The notes: a model not told the origin generated them from the sequence alone. A stretch of 64,000 bases of DNA from Actinomadura citrea (GCF_013409045.1 NZ_JACCBT010000001.1:930001-994000); one strand, 5' to 3'. Shown: positions 29,969 through 38,717, counted from the first letter of the stretch. Numbers and translations: made by a program.

Positions 29969-31179
29969 GGTGCCGCCTCCCGTCGCGGCCCGGTCGGTGC
30001 GAGGGGGAGCCGGGCCGTCACCTCGAACCCCCCGCCCGGAGTCGGGCCGGCGTCGAACTCGCCGCCGAGCAGCCGGCAGCGCTCGCGCATGCCCAGGATC
30101 CCGTGGCCGGGGTCGCCCGGGGCGGTCGCGCCGCCGTTCGCGGTGCGGCGGCCCTCGTCGGTCACGCGGATCTCCAGGGCGTCGGTCCCGGGGGTCAGCG
30201 CGACCGTCACCCGGGTGGGGCCGACGTGGCGGATCACGTTGGTGACCGACTCCTGGAGGATCCGGTAGGCGGCGTTGCCCACCGCGCTCGGCAGCGGCGC
30301 CGCGGGAGGGGACGCCTCCAGCGTGACGTCCAGCCCCGCTTCGCGGGCCTTGGCGGTCAGCTCGGCGATCTGGTCCAGGCCGGGGTGCGGTGCGCGGCCG
30401 TCGCCGTCGTCGCGCAGGACGCCGAGGACGGCCCGCATCTCCCGCAGCGCCCGCGAACTGGTCTGCTCGATGGTCCGCAGCGCTTCGCGCGCCTGCTCCG
30501 GACGCTTGTCGAGCACGTGCGCGGTGACCCCGGACTGCACGTTGATGATCGCCACCGCGTGGGCGACGGTGTCGTGGACCTCGCGGGCGATCCGGAGGCG
30601 TTCGGCGTCCACGCGCGCCCGAGCTTCTTCCTCGCGGGTCCGTTCGGCCAGTTCCGCGCGCTTCTCGGCGTCGGCCGCGATGACCCGGCGGGACCGGACG
30701 GACTCGCCGAGAGCCGCGCTCATGACCGACGCGCCGACGCGGAAGAACACCCAGCCGATGGCGGCCCGCGGCTCGATGTCGGCCGCCGTGTACAGCCAGA
30801 CGGCGGCCAGCACGCTGATCCCCGCACCGGCGATCACCAGTGACCGGCGTCCGTCGCCGTAGGCCACGAGGGTGTACAGGGAGACGAAGAGCGCGAGCCA
30901 GCCGGGTCCGTCGGGGAAGCCGAGACCGTAGTACGCCAGGCTGGCGAGAGCGGTGACGGCGAACACCGGCACCGGCCGGCGGCGGCGGACGGCCACGGCC
31001 AGGCCGCTCACCACCAGCAGCGCGTATCCGAGGTCTCCCAGGTCGGCGAGCGGCCGTGTCGCCCCTTCGGCGGCGACACGGGCGACCGTTCCCTGGACCT
31101 GCATCACGGTGACGAGGAGCGCGAGCAGCGTGTCGTGCGTCGCCGCGCGCAGGGAGAACGTCCCGGTACGGCGTTCCAT
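29965..31179 (-). CDS. Sensor histidine kinase (NarL-partner type)
   Basis: A 404-residue membrane kinase. About four to six transmembrane helices in the first 165 residues have no large external domain. The HisKA_3 dimerisation helix has the phospho-His in RIAREVHDTVAHAVAIINVQ, and the HATPase domain has N-box YRILQESVTNVIRH and G-box GHGILGMRERCRLLGG. It phosphorylates the regulator encoded directly downstream. The short membrane sensor suggests it reads a membrane or lipid signal. The MMPL gene diverges from it 165 bases away, a region with no other clear feature. Confidence 0.9.
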   Translation of the reverse strand: MERRTGTFSLRAATHDTLLALLVTVMQVQGTVARVAAEGATRPLADLGDLGYALLVVSGLAVAVRRRRPVPVFAVTALASLAYYGLGFPDGPGWLALFVSLYTLVAYGDGRRSLVIAGAGISVLAAVWLYTAADIEPRAAIGWVFFRVGASVMSAALGESVRSRRVIAADAEKRAELAERTREEEARARVDAERLRIAREVHDTVAHAVAIINVQSGVTAHVLDKRPEQAREALRTIEQTSSRALREMRAVLGVLRDDGDGRAPHPGLDQIAELTAKAREAGLDVTLEASPPAAPLPSAVGNAAYRILQESVTNVIRHVGPTRVTVALTPGTDALEIRVTDEGRRTANGGATAPGDPGHGILGMRERCRLLGGEFDAGPTPGGGFEVTARLPLAPTGPRREAAP

Positions 31180-31344
31180 GCCGGGATCCTACTGTCGCGG
31201 TGCGCGGACGCTCCTGCGCTCAGGCGCGCGATCCGCTCCTCCGTCAGGTGTAGCGGACCCCGGCGCGGCGTACGCCCGAACGCGTAGGCGCCGCCGTCCG
31301 CCGTCAGACGCGGCGGCCGCCCCGCCGGCGCGACGATCGCCGCC

Positions 31345-33537
31345 ATGAGCGATCACTCCGTACCCCCTCGACCGGACGGCGCCCTCGCGGCGCTGGCCCG
31401 CTTCTGCCACCGGCGCCGCCGCCTGGTCCTCCTGGCCTGGCTCGTCGGCGTGCTCGCCGTGGCGTTCGCAGGCTTCGGCTACGGTGCCCCGTCCGACAAC
31501 GACTTCTCCGGCGGAGACTCCGGATCCGCCAAGGCGCAGAAGCTGATCGAGGCGCACTTCCCCGAGCGGCGGGGCGACACCCTGACCCTCGCGGTCAGGG
31601 CGGCGAAGGGGATCGACGACCCCGCCGCCCGGCAGCGGATCGAGAAGGTCATCGCCGAGCTGGACGCCTCGCCCGTGACCGGGCCGGTGACCTCGCCGTA
31701 CCAGGACGGGAGCCTGGTGACGCGGGATCGCCGCATCGCCCGGACGACCATCCCCCTGACCGACGAGGAGGCGAAGAGGTCCGACGTCGAGCCGCTGGTG
31801 GCCGCGGTCAAGGACGCCTCCGGCGACGGCGTGACGCTGGGGCTGGGCGGCGAGCGGGCGGAGAAGGCCGAGACGCCCCCGCAGGGCCCGGCCGAGGGCG
31901 TGGGCCTCCTGACCGCGGCGGTGATCCTGTTCGTCTCCTTCGGGTCGCTGGTCGCGATGGGCCTGCCGATCGCGACGGCACTGACGGCGATCCTCGGCGG
32001 CATCGCCCTGATCAAACTGGTGGGGCACCTCGTCCCCGCGCCGGACTTCACGGTCCTCGTCGCCGCGCTGGTCGGCCTCGGCATCGGCATCGACTACGCG
32101 CTGTTCATCGTGACCCGCTACCGGGAGGCCCGGCAGGACGGCGACGACCCCGAGGGCGCCACGGCCAAGGCCATCGCCACCGCCGGACGCGCCGTGCTGT
32201 TCGCCGGCACGACCGTGGTGATCGCGCTGCTCGGACTGGTCGTGATGGGGCAGCGGCTGATGACCGGCGTGGCCATCGCCGCGTCGGTGACGGTGCTGGT
32301 CACGATGGTCGCCGCGGTGACGCTGCTGCCGGCGCTCCTGGGCTTCACCGGTCGCCGGATCGACTCGCTGCGGCTGCCGCGCCGCGCGTCCCGCCCGCGT
32401 TCCCGCGAGCGCCGTGCCCCCGCCGAGCGCTGGGCCGCCGTGGTGCAGCGCAGGCCGCTGGCCGCCGCGGTCCTGGCGGGGACGGGCCTGCTGGTGCTGG
32501 CCGCCCCCGTGCTGTCGATGCGGCTGAGCCTGCCCGACGCGAGCGTCCAGCCGCACGACCGGAGCAGCCACACCTCGTACACGATTCTCTCCGAGGGCTT
32601 CGGGCCCGGCTACGGCGCGCCCCTGATCTTCGCCGCGCGGGTCGGGTCCGCGGACGCCGATCTGCGTCCCGTCGTCGAGGCGGTCGGCCGGACCGAGGGC
32701 ATCGCCTCCGTCACACCGCCCCGGATCAGTAAGGACGGGCGGGCGGCCACGTTCATGGCCTTCCCCGAGAGCGGCGCCCAGGACGAGGCGACCGCGGATC
32801 TGGTGCACCGGCTGCGCGACGACGTCCTGCCCGGGGCGCCGGGCGGCGGCGGGGTCCAGGTGGGCGGCCCGAACGCCGGCGCGATCGACATCGCCGAGGA
32901 GGTCGGCTCCCGTCTGCCCCTGATGATCGCGGTCGTCGTCGCCCTGTCCCTGGCGCTGCTGGTCGCGCTGGTCCGGTCGGTCACGATCGCGCTGCAGGCC
33001 GCGGTGATGAACCTGCTGTCGATCGGCGCCGCCTACGGCGTGCTGGTCGCGGTCGTCCAGTGGGGGTGGCTCGGCTCGGCCCTCGGTTTCCCCACCGCCA
33101 TGCCGATCACCACCTGGGTACCGATGATGATGTTCCCGCTCCTGTTCGGCCTGTCCATGGACTACGAGGTCTTCCTGATCTCGCGGGTCCGGGAGGAGTA
33201 CGAGCGCACCGGCGACACCCGGACGGCCGTCACCCGCGGCCTGGCGCGCACCGCCAAGGTCATCACCGCCGCGGCCGCCATCATGATCGCCGTCTTCTCG
33301 ACGTCCCTGCTCGGCCCCGACGTCTCGGTCAAGCAGATCGGGCTCGGGATGGCCGTCGCCGTGTTCGTCGACGCCACCGTCGTCCGGATGGTCCTCGTCC
33401 CCGCGGTGATGGAGCTGTGCGGCCGAGCCAACTGGTGGATGCCCGGCCGTCGGGGCCCCGCCCATGCTGGAGAAACCCCGCTCCAGGGGGCCGGTTCGCG
33501 GGAGACGTCCGGCACAATGTGGGCGGGACGGAGGTGA
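31345..33537 (+). CDS. MMPL-family RND transporter
   Basis: A 730-residue membrane protein of the MmpL/RND type with two MMPL repeats. Each has an extracytoplasmic loop domain (the first begins at about 60, GGDSGSAKAQKLIEAHFPER) followed by five or six helices. Conserved pieces include VALVGLGIGIDYALFIVTRYREA and its equivalent LFGLSMDYEVFLISRVREEYERTGDTRTAVTRGLA, carrying the proton-relay Asp-Tyr pairs. These proteins export lipids, siderophores or drugs. The next two genes (BlaI and M56) begin four bases after its stop, so they appear to form one operon. Confidence 0.9.
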   Translation: MSDHSVPPRPDGALAALARFCHRRRRLVLLAWLVGVLAVAFAGFGYGAPSDNDFSGGDSGSAKAQKLIEAHFPERRGDTLTLAVRAAKGIDDPAARQRIEKVIAELDASPVTGPVTSPYQDGSLVTRDRRIARTTIPLTDEEAKRSDVEPLVAAVKDASGDGVTLGLGGERAEKAETPPQGPAEGVGLLTAAVILFVSFGSLVAMGLPIATALTAILGGIALIKLVGHLVPAPDFTVLVAALVGLGIGIDYALFIVTRYREARQDGDDPEGATAKAIATAGRAVLFAGTTVVIALLGLVVMGQRLMTGVAIAASVTVLVTMVAAVTLLPALLGFTGRRIDSLRLPRRASRPRSRERRAPAERWAAVVQRRPLAAAVLAGTGLLVLAAPVLSMRLSLPDASVQPHDRSSHTSYTILSEGFGPGYGAPLIFAARVGSADADLRPVVEAVGRTEGIASVTPPRISKDGRAATFMAFPESGAQDEATADLVHRLRDDVLPGAPGGGGVQVGGPNAGAIDIAEEVGSRLPLMIAVVVALSLALLVALVRSVTIALQAAVMNLLSIGAAYGVLVAVVQWGWLGSALGFPTAMPITTWVPMMMFPLLFGLSMDYEVFLISRVREEYERTGDTRTAVTRGLARTAKVITAAAAIMIAVFSTSLLGPDVSVKQIGLGMAVAVFVDATVVRMVLVPAVMELCGRANWWMPGRRGPAHAGETPLQGAGSRETSGTMWAGRR

Positions 33538-33541
33538 CCGC

Positions 33542-33919
33542 GTGTCCGCACTCGGAGGATCGCTCGAACGCTCCATCATGGACGTGCTCTGGGCGGCCCC
33601 CCGTCCGCTGCGGGTCCGTGAACTGCTGGCCGAGCTGAACGAGGACGCGGAGAAGGCGCTGGCCTACAACACCGTGCAGACCGTGGCCGAACGCCTGGCG
33701 CAGAAGGGCCTCCTCCGGCGCACGCAGGACGGCCCGGCCTTCCGCTACGGCCCGACGCGGCCGCGGGAGGAGTACGCGGTCGAGCTGATGATGGACGCGT
33801 TGAGCGAGGCCGCGGACCACGGCGCCATCCTGGCGAGGTTCGCCGAGAGCGTCCCGCCGGAGGACGCCCGGCACCTCCTGGACGCCCTGCGGCGGCGGAC
33901 CGCCGGCGAGGACGCGTGA
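33542..33919 (+). CDS. BlaI/MecI/CopY-family repressor (first copy)
   Basis: A 125-residue winged-helix repressor. It has GGSLERSIMDVLWAAPRPLRVRELLAEL, then AYNTVQTVAERLAQKGLLRRT, the recognition helix and wing typical of BlaI, and a helical C-terminus for dimerisation. GTG 33542 follows GGAGG by seven bases and lies just after the MMPL stop. It precedes an M56 peptidase gene by four bases; BlaI-type repressors are inactivated by such BlaR1-like peptidases. No TACA-NN-TGTA box is obvious nearby, apart from a weak CACA-A-TGTG at 33513-33521. Confidence 0.88.
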   Translation: MSALGGSLERSIMDVLWAAPRPLRVRELLAELNEDAEKALAYNTVQTVAERLAQKGLLRRTQDGPAFRYGPTRPREEYAVELMMDALSEAADHGAILARFAESVPPEDARHLLDALRRRTAGEDA

Positions 33920-33923
33920 CCGC

Positions 33924-34862
33924 GTGATCGTCCTGGTGACCGGCCTGGTCGTTTCGGTGGTCGTGCTGGGGTGCGCGGCGGGGCCCGTTCTGGATCTCCT
34001 CAGGCGCTCGGCCGTCGGCCCCGGGACGGCCGTCGCCTGCTGGGCGGCCGCTCTCGCCGGAACGTGCATCGCCGCGGCGGGGATCGCGGCGGCGGCGCTG
34101 CTCGCGCCGCCGGGCCCGGGCCACGGATTCCTGTCCCGGCTGCGCGACTGCCTGCCCCACCACGGCCGGATCGCCACCGCCGCCGCGGCCGTCGCGACCG
34201 CCGTCCTCGTCGCGGCCTGCGCCGCCGTGCTCGCCCGCGGCCTGCCGAGGCTCGGCCGGGCCGTGCGCCACCGCCGGCGGCACCGGGAGATGCTGCGGCT
34301 GGTCGCCCGCGAGGACCGCCGCCATCCGGACGTCCTCGTCCTCGACCACCCCGTGGCCGTGGCGTACTCGCTGCCGTCCCGGCACCGCGCGATCGTGGTC
34401 AGCACCGGGGCCCAGCAGGTGCTCAGCGCCGAAGAGCTCGGCGCCGTCCTGGCGCATGAGCGGGCGCACCTGCGCCAGCGCCACCACGTGCTCCTGCTGG
34501 CCGTGGACCTGGTCCACGCCATGCTGCCGTGGCTGCCGACCGTCCGGCGCGCGAAGGCGCGGCTGCCGCTGCTGCTGGAGATGGCCGCGGACGACGCCGC
34601 GGTCCGCGCCCACGGCACGCAGCCGCTGGTCGGCGCGCTGTGCCGGCTTTCGGCGGCGCCCGCCGTCGCGGGGGCGCTCGGGGCCGCGGGCGCGCCGGCC
34701 GCCGGTGCGCTGATGGAGCGGGTGCTGCGGTTGGAGGGCGCCGCTCGGGCGAGGCCGCGGCGCGCCGTCCGGCTCGCGGCGGGTCTCTTCGTGGTGGCGG
34801 CGGTGGCCGCGCCGCTCCTGGCCGGGGCCGTGGCGATCGCCGAGCTCGCCGCGACGTGCTGA
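33924..34862 (+). CDS. M56-family membrane metallopeptidase (BlaR1-like, first copy)
   Basis: A 312-residue membrane protein with four hydrophobic helices (two before and one or two after the catalytic part). The zinc-protease motif HExxH is His-Glu-Arg-Ala-His at about residue 178, with a downstream EMAADDAA that can supply the third ligand. There is no penicillin-binding sensor domain, so the signal is not obviously a beta-lactam. It presumably cleaves or inactivates the neighbouring BlaI-type repressor. Confidence 0.87.
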   Translation: MIVLVTGLVVSVVVLGCAAGPVLDLLRRSAVGPGTAVACWAAALAGTCIAAAGIAAAALLAPPGPGHGFLSRLRDCLPHHGRIATAAAAVATAVLVAACAAVLARGLPRLGRAVRHRRRHREMLRLVAREDRRHPDVLVLDHPVAVAYSLPSRHRAIVVSTGAQQVLSAEELGAVLAHERAHLRQRHHVLLLAVDLVHAMLPWLPTVRRAKARLPLLLEMAADDAAVRAHGTQPLVGALCRLSAAPAVAGALGAAGAPAAGALMERVLRLEGAARARPRRAVRLAAGLFVVAAVAAPLLAGAVAIAELAATC

Positions 34863-34916
34863 GGCGGTATGTGGCTTTTGGGGAAATCCTCCGCTTCGGT
34901 GGCGAACCGACCGTAA

Positions 34917-34939
34917 ACCTCCTACGCTCCGTAGGAGGT
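34917..34939. promoter_or_regulatory. 10-bp inverted repeat over a likely -10 box, upstream of the c-di-AMP riboswitch
   Basis: ACCTCCTACG-CTC-CGTAGGAGGT is a perfect inverted repeat with a 3-base centre. Its left half contains TACGCT (34923-34928), the same -10-like hexamer seen before dacB and the CDF gene. It may be a repressor operator on the hydrolase promoter, or an RNA hairpin upstream of the riboswitch. Confidence 0.45.
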
Positions 34940-34969
34940 CACGGTCCGACGTCCCCGCCGGGGACGGCC

Positions 34970-35112
34970 GGCGACCGCGCCGAATCCCGCGGACGGCTCC
35001 GTCCGGGGAACCGGGGACCCGATCTTCAGGGGTGAATCCGTCCCACCAGGACGGTAGGGCGACTCCGGCCCGAACCCGTCAGCTGACCCGGTAGGCGGTA
35101 CAGGAGAGGACA
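34970..35112 (+). ncRNA. Cyclic di-AMP riboswitch (ydaO-yuaA family)
   Basis: The leader contains the family's conserved blocks in order: GGGGAACCGGGGA (about 35004), AGGGGTGAATCCG (35028-35040), AGGGCGACTCC, CCCGAACCCGTCAGCTGACC (35080-35098 region), GGTAGGCGG and a closing CAGGAGAGGA just before the start codon. In actinomycetes this element controls cell-wall hydrolase genes, turning them down when c-di-AMP is high. Its location directly ahead of an NlpC/P60 hydrolase fits exactly. The edges are approximate. Confidence 0.92.
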
Positions 35113-35116
35113 CCGC

Positions 35117-36160
35117 ATGCAGCGACGAGCTGCCGGCCCCCGAACGACAGCCCGCCGCAGGATCCGCACCGGCACGGCATGGACGGCCGCCTTCGCGCTG
35201 TCCGCCGGGCTCCTCGCGCCCGCGCCCGCCCACGCCGAGCCCAAGCCGACGCGCAAGCAACTGACCGCGCAACAGGAGAAGCTCGCCGACGAGGCCGAGA
35301 AGCTCAGCGAGCAGTACAACGGCCTGCGCGAACGCCTCAAGCAGGCCGAGCACGCCGCGAAACTCGCCAAGGGCAGCGCCCTGCGCCAGAAGCAGGCACT
35401 GGACGAGGCGCGCGAACGCATGGCGAAGATCGCCGCGGACAGCTACAAGAACGGCCCGGCGGACCCGGCCATCACCTTCGCCTCGTCCTCCGACCCGCAG
35501 GCCGTCCTGGACCAGTCGGCCACCCTCAACTACTTCGCCAAGCAGAACGACACCCGCATCACGCAGATGCTCCAGGTGATGCAGGGCGCCGACCGGTCCC
35601 GCAAGGCCGCCGAGCAGCGCGCCGCCCAGGTGCGCGCGCTCACCGGCGAGGCGAAGAAGAAGCGCCGGGAACTCCAGGTCAAGCTCAAGAAGGTCGAGAA
35701 GCAGCTCGGCACGTTCAAGACCGCCGGCGCGCGGCCCGGCTCCATCCCCAACCTCAGCTCCGGCGGAGCCTCGGCCAAGGCGATGACGGCCGTCCGGGCC
35801 GCCCTGGCCCAGCAGGGCGTGCCCTACTCCTGGGGCGGCGGCACCGCGTCCGGCCCGAGCTACGGCACCGCGCAGGGCGCCAACATCAAGGGCTTCGACT
35901 GCTCCGGCCTGACCCTGTACGCCTACGCGCAGGTCGGCATCACCCTCGGCCACTACACCGGCAGCCAGTACAACGCCGGGACCCACGTGAGCATGAGCCA
36001 GCTGAAGCCCGGCGACCTGGTGTTCTTCCACAGCGACCTGCACCACATGGGCATGTACATCGGCAACGGCAACATGGTCCACGCACCGCAGACCGGCGAC
36101 GTCGTCAAGATCGCCCCCCTCGCCGGCCGCCCGTTCGCCGGCGGAGTCCGTGTCGCCTGA
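35117..36160 (+). CDS. Secreted NlpC/P60 peptidoglycan hydrolase
   Basis: A 347-residue exported D,L-endopeptidase. The signal peptide ends at AHAEP (about 37). A long coiled coil follows (about 45-210; QQEKLADEAEKLSEQYNGLRE). The C-terminal NlpC/P60 domain has catalytic Cys in GFDCSGLTLYAYAQ (about 257), His in LHHMGMYIGNG (about 310) and a third polar residue in MVHAPQTGD. It cleaves stem peptides of peptidoglycan; the coiled coil resembles RipA-type regulators. Expression is under the c-di-AMP riboswitch immediately upstream. The stop codon lies in the first unit of a 19-bp tandem repeat. Confidence 0.94.
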   Translation: MQRRAAGPRTTARRRIRTGTAWTAAFALSAGLLAPAPAHAEPKPTRKQLTAQQEKLADEAEKLSEQYNGLRERLKQAEHAAKLAKGSALRQKQALDEARERMAKIAADSYKNGPADPAITFASSSDPQAVLDQSATLNYFAKQNDTRITQMLQVMQGADRSRKAAEQRAAQVRALTGEAKKKRRELQVKLKKVEKQLGTFKTAGARPGSIPNLSSGGASAKAMTAVRAALAQQGVPYSWGGGTASGPSYGTAQGANIKGFDCSGLTLYAYAQVGITLGHYTGSQYNAGTHVSMSQLKPGDLVFFHSDLHHMGMYIGNGNMVHAPQTGDVVKIAPLAGRPFAGGVRVA

Positions 36161-36214
36161 CCCCCGAGATGTCGCCTGACCCCCGAGATGCCGCCTGACC
36201 TCCGAGATGCCGCC
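36151..36214 (+). repeat. 19-bp tandem repeat, about 3.4 copies, over the hydrolase stop codon
   Basis: The unit TGTCGCCTGACCCCCGAGA begins at 36151, 36170 and 36189 (the last with two changes), followed by a partial unit. It includes the final codons and TGA of the NlpC/P60 gene, so the gene terminus has been duplicated in tandem. The second and third units contain TGA in other frames and are not translated from this gene. Confidence 0.75.
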
Positions 36215-36271
36215 CGCCCCCGGTGCCCGGCCGCCGATGGCCGATCACCCTTCGCCGCCCTGGGCTCCGGG

Positions 36272-36757
36272 ATGAGAACGCACGTCGGCGGCCGCCCTGG
36301 ACGGGACGGCGCGAACACCGGACGGCGGGCGGGACGGCTGAGGCGGTCGTTGCGCCGCGACGTCCTCCGGCTTGCGTCCGGCCTGTTCGTGCTTCTCGGT
36401 CTGCTGGCGATGCACGGCTTCCAAGCCACGTCGAGCCCGGTCGAGATGAGCGGCGTTCCGCTGCCGTCCATGGCCGCCGGGCACGCGGCCCCCGTCACCG
36501 GAGCGGTGACGGGGCACCGCCCGCCCCAGGACGACCGGTCCGGCGACCATCACTCCGACCGCCACTCGGACCATCCCGGCGGCCAGGTCTGCCTGGCCAT
36601 GCTGACGCTGCTCGCGCTCGTCACGGTTCTTCTCACGCTGTGCCTGCGGAGGACGCCGCCGGTGGCCGTGTCGAGGCTGACACGGATCCGCATCCTGCTG
36701 GTCGGACGGCCGCCGCCGAGACCGTCCCTGCACCGATTGAGCGTGCTGAGGCTGTGA
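36272..36757 (+). CDS. DUF6153-family membrane protein
   Basis: A 161-residue protein with a basic N-terminus, a transmembrane helix at about 35-55 (LASGLFVLLGLLAMHGF), a His/Asp-rich external stretch (DDRSGDHHSDRHSDHPGG) and a second helix containing Cys (QVCLAMLTLLALVTVLLTLCL). This matches the DUF6153 family, whose role is unknown and which commonly lies beside DUF305 genes, as here. The His-rich loop could bind metal. ATG 36272 is chosen because upstream codons are repeat-derived; no strong ribosome-binding site confirms it. Confidence 0.65.
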   Translation: MRTHVGGRPGRDGANTGRRAGRLRRSLRRDVLRLASGLFVLLGLLAMHGFQATSSPVEMSGVPLPSMAAGHAAPVTGAVTGHRPPQDDRSGDHHSDRHSDHPGGQVCLAMLTLLALVTVLLTLCLRRTPPVAVSRLTRIRILLVGRPPPRPSLHRLSVLRL

Positions 36758-36833
36758 CAGGTCCAGCGGCGCCCGAGAGCGGGCGCCGCCGCCGACCACC
36801 GATCACAGCACTCGACACGGAAGGCTCACCACC

Positions 36834-37457
36834 ATGAAGCGAGCGTTCGCGCTCCTCACCGTCCCGGCCCTGGCGATCGCGCTGGCCGCCTGTGGCGACG
36901 GCGACGACGGCGGCTCGACGGGCCACCCGATGCCCTCTCACTCCATGCCCGGCCACTCGGCGTCGCCGGGCGGCGGGCAGGCCGGACCGCACAACGGCCA
37001 GGACGTCATGTTCGCGCAGATGATGATCCCGCATCACCGGCAGGCGATCGAGATGGCCGGCCTCGCCGCCACCCGCGCCTCGTCGACGCAGGTGAAGGCC
37101 CTGGCCGCCGACATCAAGAAGGCGCAGGCACCGGAGATCCAGCAGCTCGGCGCGTGGCTGAAGAGCTGGGACGCCCCGGTTCCCTCGCCGGGCACGACCG
37201 GCATGGGCGGCATGCACCACGGCGGCACGGACGGCATGATGAGCGAGAAGGACATGAAGGAGCTGGGGGCGGCCAAGGGCGAGGCGTTCGACAAGGCGTT
37301 CCTGAAGATGATGATCGAGCATCACGAGGGCGCCGTGGCGATGGCCGGGACCGAACGGTCGTCCGGGCAGTTCCCGCCCGCCCAGCAGTTGGCCGGGAAC
37401 ATCGTCTCCTCCCAGACCGCCGAGATCGCCAAGATGCGGACCCTGCTGAAGCGGTGA
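36834..37457 (+). CDS. DUF305-family lipoprotein
   Basis: A 207-residue exported protein. The signal peptide ends in the lipobox LAAC (Cys about 20), followed by a His/Met/Ser-rich spacer (GHPMPSHSMPGHSAS). Two DUF305 halves follow, each with the four-helix core and its conserved His pair: MIPHHRQAIEMAGLAA and MIEHHEGAVAMAGTE. A Met/His loop (GMGGMHHGG) joins them. DUF305 is a ferritin-like bundle; the Met/His content suggests copper or silver binding, but this is inference. It follows the DUF6153 gene by 76 bases. Confidence 0.88.
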   Translation: MKRAFALLTVPALAIALAACGDGDDGGSTGHPMPSHSMPGHSASPGGGQAGPHNGQDVMFAQMMIPHHRQAIEMAGLAATRASSTQVKALAADIKKAQAPEIQQLGAWLKSWDAPVPSPGTTGMGGMHHGGTDGMMSEKDMKELGAAKGEAFDKAFLKMMIEHHEGAVAMAGTERSSGQFPPAQQLAGNIVSSQTAEIAKMRTLLKR

Positions 37458-37461
37458 CGAT

Positions 37462-37477
37462 CGCCCGGCGCCGGGCG
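37462..37477. terminator. Palindromic terminator between converging genes
   Basis: CGCCCGGCGCCGGGCG is fully self-complementary and lies between the DUF305 stop and the convergent LysR-esterase gene. It is short and loop-less, so its strength as a terminator is uncertain. Confidence 0.4.
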
Positions 37478-37490
37478 GGAGCGGCCCTCT

Positions 37491-38717
37491 TCAGGAGCCG
37501 GTTCGGTGTTGGGTGGACGGCGTGGTGACGTCGCGGATGAAGCGTCCTGCCTGGTCCAGGGCTCGGGCCGCCTCTGGGAGGAACGTCCAGAAGAGGTGGA
37601 ACCCGTGGGTGGCCACCGGGTAGAGCTCCAGGCGCGCGTCCACGTCCTGCTCGCAGGCCTCCTCCGCCAGGCGGCGGGCCTGGCCGACGAGGTGGTCGCC
37701 CGTGCCCGCCTGGACCAGCAGGGGCGGCAGGCCCCGCAGGTGGTCCGGGCGGGCCAGCGGGTTCACCAGCGGGTCGTCCAGGGTGTGCCCCGCGAGGTAG
37801 TGCTCGACGCACTGGCGCATCACGCGGCCGGTCACCACGGGCTGGGGGCCGGCCGGCTCCTCTTCGAGGACCGTGCAGGCCAGGTCGATCCACGGGCAGA
37901 ACAGGGCGGCGCCGCCGGGCAGGGGGAGGCGCCGGTCCTTCAGCGCGAGCAGCAGGGACAGGGCCAGGCTCGCCCCCGAGGAGTCGGCGGCGATCACGAT
38001 CTGCTCGGGCGGTGTCGTTTCGAGCAGCCAGAGGTAGGCGCCCGCCGCGTCGTCGAGGGCCGCCGGGAAGGGGAACTCCGGCGCGAGCCGGTAGTCCGGG
38101 ACGACCACCTCGCACCCGGCGGCCGCCGCGAGCGCCCCCGCCAGGGGCCGGTACCCGTACGCCGAGCCCATCACGAAGCCGCCCCCGTGCAGGTGGAGGA
38201 CGCGCGACGGTGAGGCGTCCGGCGGCGTCAGCCGCAGGGCCGGGACGCCGCCCGCCTTCACCGGCCTGACCGCGACCTCCGGCGGCGGCTCGAAGCCGGC
38301 GAGCATGGTCTCGTACTCGGAACCCATCTCCCCGAGGTCGCCGCCGAGGCGGTTGCGGTCGGCGATCGGCTGCCACAGCCTGCCAGCGCGGCCGGACGCC
38401 TCGCCGCCGATCGAGCGGGTGGTCGCGATCGCGTCGTCCACGCCGGCCAGCAGGGTCCTCGCCCGGTCGAGCAGGGCCTCGCCGGCGAGGGTCAGCTCCA
38501 CCCGGTGCGTCGAGCGGTTCAGCAGGTCGCAGCCGACCAGGCGTTCCAGGCCCTGGATCTGGCGGCTCAGTGCGGGCTGCGACAGGTACAGGCGCCCGGC
38601 GGCGCGGCCGAAGTTCAGCTCCTCGGCGACGGCGACGAACGCGCGCAGATGGCGCAGCTCGATCGCGTCGGGCGCCTGGGGCAGCCTGAGCACGCGCGGT
38701 GGGGTGTCGTCCGGCAT
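37491..38717 (-). CDS. LysR-type DNA-binding domain fused to an alpha/beta-hydrolase (esterase)
   Basis: A 408-residue two-domain protein. Residues about 18-80 are a LysR winged helix (IELRHLRAFVAVAEELNFGRAAGRLYLSQPALSRQIQGLE). Residues about 130-400 are a hormone-sensitive-lipase-type esterase instead of the usual LysR ligand domain: oxyanion HGGGF near 175, nucleophile elbow ADSSGAS near 245, Asp in GTGDHL, and His in ATHGFHLF near 380. The catalytic triad looks intact, so the enzyme could hydrolyse its own inducer. It diverges from a gene for a dead esterase, an MFS pump and a reductase, with a 33-bp imperfect palindrome between them (38755-38787) as the natural operator. Confidence 0.87.
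   Translation of the reverse strand: MPDDTPPRVLRLPQAPDAIELRHLRAFVAVAEELNFGRAAGRLYLSQPALSRQIQGLERLVGCDLLNRSTHRVELTLAGEALLDRARTLLAGVDDAIATTRSIGGEASGRAGRLWQPIADRNRLGGDLGEMGSEYETMLAGFEPPPEVAVRPVKAGGVPALRLTPPDASPSRVLHLHGGGFVMGSAYGYRPLAGALAAAAGCEVVVPDYRLAPEFPFPAALDDAAGAYLWLLETTPPEQIVIAADSSGASLALSLLLALKDRRLPLPGGAALFCPWIDLACTVLEEEPAGPQPVVTGRVMRQCVEHYLAGHTLDDPLVNPLARPDHLRGLPPLLVQAGTGDHLVGQARRLAEEACEQDVDARLELYPVATHGFHLFWTFLPEAARALDQAGRFIRDVTTPSTQHRTGS

Noticed and set aside
33513..33521. CACA-A-TGTG as an operator of the first BlaI
   Set aside because: The spacing between arms is one base, not two, and the site lies inside the MMPL coding sequence; too weak to call.
33542..34862. Beta-lactam resistance operon
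   Set aside because: BlaI and an M56 peptidase are present, but there is no beta-lactamase, no penicillin-binding sensor domain and the upstream gene is an MMPL transporter.
36151..36214. CRISPR-like array
   Set aside because: The repeats are directly adjacent 19-mers without spacers and include a stop codon; it is a simple tandem duplication.
36223..36837. A plus-strand frame overlapping the DUF6153 gene
   Set aside because: Its product is Arg/Pro/Gly-rich with no membrane segment, whereas the other frame gives two clean helices and a His-rich loop.
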